In this document: in pieces, positions 59,478-64,000 of the stretch
Layout of the letters: each line of letters opens with the position of its first letter
Numbering within the stretch: position 1 is the first letter of the stretch
Source: Nioella aestuarii
GTDB taxonomy: Bacteria; Pseudomonadota; Alphaproteobacteria; Rhodobacterales; Rhodobacteraceae
DNA: 64,000 bases
Assembly (NCBI RefSeq): GCF_050896395.1
Contig: NZ_JBPBBA010000004.1
Coordinates: forward strand, 62,001-126,000
Reading direction: 5' to 3'
Notes under the pieces: generated by a model
Database searches by the model: none
Told to the model about the DNA's origin: nothing
What the model saw: the letters and a program-made list of their open reading frames with translations, nothing else
Position numbers and translations under genes: made by a program

Positions 59478-60881
59478 ATGCCTGATGGGAACTTTCCCTC
59501 AGATTCCACAAATCTGAGTACCCAAAATTTCCAGGTAGACGAAGGGGAGGCTTTTGTTGTCCCGCTTTGGGAACCCAAGGATGAACAAACTCTACAATAC
59601 GTGGAAGAGCTGGGAGCAACCCTCGGAATCCTTCCTGCAAAACGCAAAACCAGCAGCGAGAAGATCATTCTGTGCCTGTCGGATGTTCTCATCGCAGTCC
59701 GGACTTCTTCCTTTGGCTTCATCTGCTGGCCAACTGCTCGTGGTGGCCTTGCCCATGGTCCATATGGGAGAGACATTGCTGTTCCGGTCAAAGATGCCTT
59801 CGAGAAGCATGGGCTCATGTATTGCGTCCGAAGGCCCCGTTTTGGCGGGAACAATGCCCGAGCTGCTATCTACAAAATTGATAAGAACCTTGCCCCTGAC
59901 TGGTTACGCTTCAAGCAACATGATCAAGTGCCGCCAATCGAAGTCAGGGATGCAAAGCCAGATTACCGCACACGATCCGGTAAGAAGCCCAAGGGCGAGA
60001 GGATCAGCCTGAGAAGGTTCGGTCACGAGGTTGAGGCCCCGCTGGCCCAGATGCGCCGTATCCTTGATGGAATGAAGACCCACCCCCTTAAGGCCCCGGA
60101 TGGAGCCGAGTGGACCCGTTGCCAGCGGATTTTCAATGATGGTCGTCTTGATAGTGGTGGCCGGGTCTATGGAGGATGGCAGGGACGGAAGGCTGACGAA
60201 AGACTGAGCTTCACAGTTGATGGGGAACCTGTCGCGGAGATCGACATCAAAGCCTCATATCTTTTTCTTGCGTCCCGTCTGTCAGGCTACACCGAACCCC
60301 TGTCTTCTGATCCTTACTCTGACATCAAGTTCGTTCAAAGAGAGCCCCGTCTCAGAGGCCTTGCCAAGCGACTGGTGTCCACGATGCTGTCAAAACCCGA
60401 TGCACTCACCCGGTTCCCGCAAGGCGACAAGAAGAATGAGAATGGGACAGTCATCTCTCTGAAGGAACAGTTTGGGCTCCCCAAGAAGGCGAAGGTTGCA
60501 GACTACACATCGGACATCTTGAGGGCCTTTCCGTTTCTACACCAAGTTAAGGGCAGGGCCGGGGAACTCATGTACTGGGAAAGTGAGTTGGTTCTGGAGT
60601 GTATGGATCGACTACTTGGCGCGGATCTTCCTGTCGTGACCTACCCTGTCCATGATTGTCTGATCTGTAAAAGGAATGATGAGCCTCAGGTGGTTAAGAT
60701 GCTTCAGACTGTGATGTTGTCCAAGTTAGGTGCTGCACCCACCCTCGACGCAGAGAGCTTGGATAGGACTGAGCCAACTATTTATCCGGGTAGCCATCTT
60801 TCATCCCAGAAGGGCACTGTTCAAGACTGGTTCATGGAAGTGGAAGAAGACTTCGATCTGATAGAGGATGATCCCTTATAG
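59478..60881 (+). CDS. Mobile-element protein with family A polymerase-like motifs
   Basis: 467 residues; no named family assigned. An N-terminal region (1-160) has no motif I recognise. Residues 218-235 read IFNDGRLDSGGRVYGGWQ, a block I associate with uncharacterised phage/plasmid proteins. Then PVAEIDIKASYLFLASRL (Asp256), a DPY at 278-280, basic helix REPRLRGLAKRLVSTML (Arg291, Lys297), helix WESELVLECMDRL and VVTYPVHDCLICKRND (His392-Asp393). Order and spacing recall motifs A, B and C of DNA polymerase I. GAAAGGAG precedes ATG 59478. A replication role is inferred. Confidence 0.65.
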   Translation: MPDGNFPSDSTNLSTQNFQVDEGEAFVVPLWEPKDEQTLQYVEELGATLGILPAKRKTSSEKIILCLSDVLIAVRTSSFGFICWPTARGGLAHGPYGRDIAVPVKDAFEKHGLMYCVRRPRFGGNNARAAIYKIDKNLAPDWLRFKQHDQVPPIEVRDAKPDYRTRSGKKPKGERISLRRFGHEVEAPLAQMRRILDGMKTHPLKAPDGAEWTRCQRIFNDGRLDSGGRVYGGWQGRKADERLSFTVDGEPVAEIDIKASYLFLASRLSGYTEPLSSDPYSDIKFVQREPRLRGLAKRLVSTMLSKPDALTRFPQGDKKNENGTVISLKEQFGLPKKAKVADYTSDILRAFPFLHQVKGRAGELMYWESELVLECMDRLLGADLPVVTYPVHDCLICKRNDEPQVVKMLQTVMLSKLGAAPTLDAESLDRTEPTIYPGSHLSSQKGTVQDWFMEVEEDFDLIEDDPL

Positions 60882-61362
60882 AATGATTAACTCTTCCTTA
60901 TGTCCTTGTTCCTATAAGTAAAATATACTGATTCATGAATAGACTATCATCCCCTTAAGGGAAGGGAGCCGGAAGGTATTAGTGTACGAAAAGTCCCTGT
61001 GCCCTCTGGCTTCCAATTTACCCTTTGGGGTGGATCACCTGGAACCGTTGATGATGGTCATCCGGGGGGCATGGGCGGAAAGTGTGCATTCGCTGCACCC
61101 GCGCGGGCGTTTCTTCAGATTGAGAAAAGTGGTCATTCGGCCCTCTGGGCAAAATCGATGTTACATGTCCTCTCGCGCCGCTGGCGCAAGACCAAGGCCG
61201 AAACAGTGTGTTTCCCTATTCCAATCGCAAATCATTTCAAACAAAGGCAAAAAGTCGATAGATTTGTGGCGAAAATATGGTTCGCCGCGCTAACCACGGC
61301 CATATCGACTGGCATGGCGGGCTTGATTGCAGAGATGCTGGTCAATATCGGAGGAACATCGC
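60882..61362. other. Non-coding stretch between the polymerase-like gene and the acidic gene
   Basis: 481 bases. The first 80 are AT-rich; base composition becomes GC-rich again at about 61,060. Two overlapping open frames (60982-61293 and 60999-61469) show no domain or ribosome site and are not taken as genes. It may contain the right edge of the AT-rich insertion and the promoter of the next gene. Confidence 0.5.
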
Positions 61363-62241
61363 ATGCCCAAAACCTTTACCTACCAAGAAGAGGGACTGTC
61401 CTACACCGTCGTCGTCTACGAGGACCCCGACAACCCGGGAAACTTCATGGCAGATATCACTGTCGATGAAGGCGCCATGGATGTGAATGCGATTTATTTT
61501 GGTGACGATGATTTCTCGGGGGACAGCGAGAGTTTGGGTGGACCGCTTAACATGAACGGCGCCCGGCTCGACGGTGAAGACGTGCAGTGGGACAGCGCTG
61601 AGCAGCTAAGCCGTCCCGGACTCGGCCCGGAGGGGACGGATAAGGCCACTTATGTGTCCAGCGGTGAAACTCTGACCGTTGGTTTGGATATTGAAAGCCT
61701 GGACGAAATTGATGTTTTCGGTATCCGGGCCACGTCGACGACAACGCCCGAAGGTTCCATCAAAGCAGTTTCCGACGAACCGGAAGAACCAGAAGATGAT
61801 CCGACTTTCGACAAAGTGGGCTTTGGAATCGAGATTGGCGACAACGGCGGTATCGAGAACGGGGTGTTCGTGCGCGAGGAAAATCTGCCGGAAGGAGAAG
61901 AGGGCACATTCGAGAATTATGTGAATTTCTACGATAGCCAGTTCGGGGACGATGAGGACTACAACATCACGCAGGTTGAATCCGTCATCTTCTATCAGCT
62001 CACGATCGATGGGAACGGCCTGGAAATTCCGCAGGAGCTATTCCGCATCGACGCGCCGGAAGGCGGCTTCGAAGACGCCGACGACATGATTGCTACGTAC
62101 GACGAAGCGATTGCGAACGGGGCCTTGGATGAGGTGGACGAAGGTAGCGAACTGATGGCGGCGTTGAGCTACGAGGCAGATTTCGTCGATGATGTTTCCG
62201 AGGAAGAGGAGATAGTCGAGGACGATCTAGCATTTGCCTGA
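61363..62241 (+). CDS. Very acidic protein of unknown function
   Basis: 292 residues from ATG 61363, with GGAGGAAC before it. Asp and Glu make up a large share (for example DEPEEPEDDPTFDK and DDVSEEEEIVEDDLAFA at the end). The N-terminal TFTYQEEGLSYTVVVYEDPD and FGDDDFSGDSESLGGPLNMN regions suggest a beta-rich, possibly calcium-binding extracellular-type protein, but there is no signal peptide. It may use C-terminal (type I) secretion, which is a guess. No family recognised; composition is normal-GC. Confidence 0.65.
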   Translation: MPKTFTYQEEGLSYTVVVYEDPDNPGNFMADITVDEGAMDVNAIYFGDDDFSGDSESLGGPLNMNGARLDGEDVQWDSAEQLSRPGLGPEGTDKATYVSSGETLTVGLDIESLDEIDVFGIRATSTTTPEGSIKAVSDEPEEPEDDPTFDKVGFGIEIGDNGGIENGVFVREENLPEGEEGTFENYVNFYDSQFGDDEDYNITQVESVIFYQLTIDGNGLEIPQELFRIDAPEGGFEDADDMIATYDEAIANGALDEVDEGSELMAALSYEADFVDDVSEEEEIVEDDLAFA

Positions 62242-62749
62242 GTCTGGACGGACGCGACTGCACCCAGACCTTCCTTTGAACTCCACGACTCGACGCTGCG
62301 GCGTTGACTGTCATACCTACCGCTTGTGCATCGTGCAGCATCTCAATCACTGCAACGACCGGTAGAGCGCAGGAAGTTATTGTTCGGACCGCGACGTCGA
62401 ACCTTCGGAAGGTCTGGCGCTGCGATCATCCGGGTAACGAAAATGCTGCAAAACGCACGAATGGCCGCAATGCGAAACTGCAGGACTGCATCGGGGCTAC
62501 CAACAAACGGCAGGTCTGGGCCGTCCTTGACCAGGGCGAGTGAGGCAGATCGTGCAGATGCTGCGCCGCCTCCGAGGTCCGCAGAGAGCCCGAGGTAGAC
62601 CTTAGAGCATAGTGCATCTGAGCCCCAACCCCGGGTGCGGGCTCGGTTCCGCTGGTTAAACAGGGACTTCCCCAATAGCTCACTGGATTTGTCGCGAATA
62701 AGACAGACCGTCGCGCACGGGCACAGTTTCGTGAAGGTGGAGGCTCGGC
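62242..62749. other. Non-coding stretch with possible gene remnants
   Basis: 508 bases. Overlapping open frames of 79-110 residues exist on both strands (for example 62343-62675 on the minus strand) but none has a start context or domain I recognise. The coding-like composition of parts of it suggests decayed genes, possibly of a mobile element. The last 50 bases carry the leader of the DMT gene. Confidence 0.45.
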
Positions 62750-63706
62750 ATGGAGAAGAACACCCAGAACCTAATCGGGATCGGCTCGGCCTTGGGCGCG
62801 TCGTTCTTTTTTACCGTCAATGACGCTACGATAAAATTCCTGTCGGGTGAATATGCGCTGCACCAGATCGTGATGATCCGGGCAACTATCGGGCTGATCT
62901 TTCTATTGGCGGTGATGATGCCTCTAATGGGCGGTTTTCACCAATTGCACACGCAGCGGCTTGGGCTGCATATCCTTCGCGGGATGTGCGTGGTCTTTGC
63001 CAATATGGCCTTTTTCCTGGGCCTGTCTTCCCTGCCGATTGCCGAGGCAACGGCGCTCTTTTTCGTTTCGCCACTGGCGATTACGATATTTGCGGTGATT
63101 TTTCTGAAGGAAACAGTGGGAGCGCACCGTTGGGCGGCCATCGCAGTGGGGTTGGTCGGTGTGGTCTTGATTATCCAGCCCGGCGCCGAGAGTTTTCAGT
63201 TGGCGGCGCTGTTGCCGGTAGCGGCGGCCTTTGGTTATGCCGCGCTGCACACACTCACGCGCAAGATTGGTATGGCAGAAAGCGCGCTTACCATGACATT
63301 GTACATCCAGCTAACCTTTATCGTGGTGAGCGTGGCGATGGGGATCATGTTCAGCGATGGGCGATTTGCGCCCGGTGACAGCACCTCCATGGATTTCCTG
63401 CTGCGCGAATGGGTCATGCCACTGAGAACAGACTACAAATTCCTTGTTCTCCTAGGCCTGGCTTCGACGGTGGGCGGGTTCCTGATTTCACAGGCCTACC
63501 GGCTGTGCGAGGCTGGACTGGCCGCTCCATTTGAATACCTTGCTTTGCCACTTTCTATTTTTTGGGGCTTTGTAGTGTTTGGCGAATGGCCGGATGCCTG
63601 GGCCTGGGCCGGTATCGCCTTGATCCTGGGGTCTGGGCTTTACATGGGTTGGCGCGAGGCAGTGCAGGGCCAACCGGTGGTAATCAGGCGTCCTAAGCGG
63701 CGCTAG
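62750..63706 (+). CDS. DMT-superfamily (EamA) transporter
   Basis: 318 residues, ten predicted membrane helices in two EamA repeats. The first begins GSALGASFFFTVNDATIKFL and contains EATALFFVSPLAITIFAVIF; the second ends EYLALPLSIFWGFVVFGEWP with GIALILGSGLYMGWRE. Such proteins export metabolites or amino acids; the substrate cannot be read. Ribosome site GTGGAGG lies before ATG 62750. It marks a return to chromosomal-type sequence. Confidence 0.88.
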   Translation: MEKNTQNLIGIGSALGASFFFTVNDATIKFLSGEYALHQIVMIRATIGLIFLLAVMMPLMGGFHQLHTQRLGLHILRGMCVVFANMAFFLGLSSLPIAEATALFFVSPLAITIFAVIFLKETVGAHRWAAIAVGLVGVVLIIQPGAESFQLAALLPVAAAFGYAALHTLTRKIGMAESALTMTLYIQLTFIVVSVAMGIMFSDGRFAPGDSTSMDFLLREWVMPLRTDYKFLVLLGLASTVGGFLISQAYRLCEAGLAAPFEYLALPLSIFWGFVVFGEWPDAWAWAGIALILGSGLYMGWREAVQGQPVVIRRPKRR

Positions 63707-63817
63707 TAGCCCGAGGACCTAAGTGCGAACTGGCGGCCTTCGTTTCTAGGCAGTGCGAAACTGAAATTCTTGGTATGGTCGTTTTCACGTTAGAGCTCTC
63801 AAGTCTCGCAAGGTGCT

Positions 63818-64000
63818 TTAGCTAGGCGGGATACCCCTGAGACCTGAGTGTGCCTCAATGAATAGCCAATGGTCGGGTGGAAAGTAGGTCAAAAGACTGT
63901 AGGCGAGCAACTGAAGCGCCAGGATGGCAAACCCCGGCCAGAGGATGAAAGCCCCAAGATTGCGGCTTCTCGCCATCAGAATTGCTGAAACTATCTGGCC
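63818..64000 (-). CDS. 3' end of a membrane-protein gene, cut by window end
   Basis: On the minus strand an open frame of 60 codons enters from the window end and stops at TAA (63818-63820). It encodes a hydrophobic helix (NLGAFILWPGFAILALQLLA) and a tail YFPPDHWLFIEAHSG. Third positions look coding. No family recognised from this fragment. Confidence 0.4.
   Translation of the reverse strand, partial: GQIVSAILMARSRNLGAFILWPGFAILALQLLAYSLLTYFPPDHWLFIEAHSGLRGIPPS

Noticed and set aside
60982..61469. Two overlapping open frames before the acidic gene
   Set aside because: No good ribosome site or domain; they overlap each other and the start of a better supported gene.

Overview
The window reads as a chromosomal segment of an alphaproteobacterium of the Rhodobacterales (Roseobacter/Rhodobacter type). 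The basis is the high GC with strong G/C third positions, the order of the 14-gene complex I locus with its Rhodobacteraceae-type inserted genes (DUF5337, DUF5333, a CMD-like protein, NuoE with a C-terminal extension), birA-coaX-rnj directly behind nuoN, and a Rhodobacterales-type intergenic repeat. The taxon is inferred from gene content; no rRNA gene is present. No rRNA, tRNA or CRISPR array was found.

Region 1 (1-20.6 kb) is housekeeping and small-molecule metabolism. It holds a partial apt; a translationally coupled minus-strand group mtnP > SDR-DoxX fusion > DUF2269; a divergent SHMT-family enzyme facing its probable LysR regulator; a frameshifted GNAT gene; ptsP; lysC; a threonine dehydratase; the block glmU-glmS-PNPOx-AlkD; gph; and a DegT-family aminotransferase.

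Region 2 (20.7-29.2 kb) is a leucine/isovalerate catabolic operon: ivd, mccB, an ASCH-domain gene, mccA, a GST, hmgL, a methylglutaconyl-CoA hydratase-type gene and a PhyH-type dioxygenase. A good -35/-10 promoter with an overlapping 24-bp palindrome lies in front of it. Together ivd, mccBA, hydratase and hmgL would take isovaleryl-CoA to acetyl-CoA plus acetoacetate.

Region 3 (29.5-55.6 kb) is the complete nuoA-N complex I locus. It is interrupted by a sulfotransferase, two methyltransferases, small membrane proteins, a lipoprotein, secreted unknowns and two proteins carrying the same helix-hairpin-helix-like (H3TH) domain that is fused to NuoE. Two strong intrinsic terminators lie between nuoE and nuoF, so the locus is probably several transcription units. 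birA, coaX and rnj follow.

Region 4 (56.5-62.7 kb) is accessory DNA, visibly AT-richer up to about 61 kb. An imperfect 84-bp direct repeat brackets a YbjQ-like gene and a secreted coiled-coil protein; the second copy ends at the 3' end of a serine recombinase gene. Next come an origin-like non-coding stretch, a 467-residue protein whose conserved blocks resemble the palm motifs of family A DNA polymerases, and a very acidic unknown protein. This replication/recombination module is the best candidate for an undescribed system. The window closes with a DMT-family exporter and the 3' end of a minus-strand membrane-protein gene.
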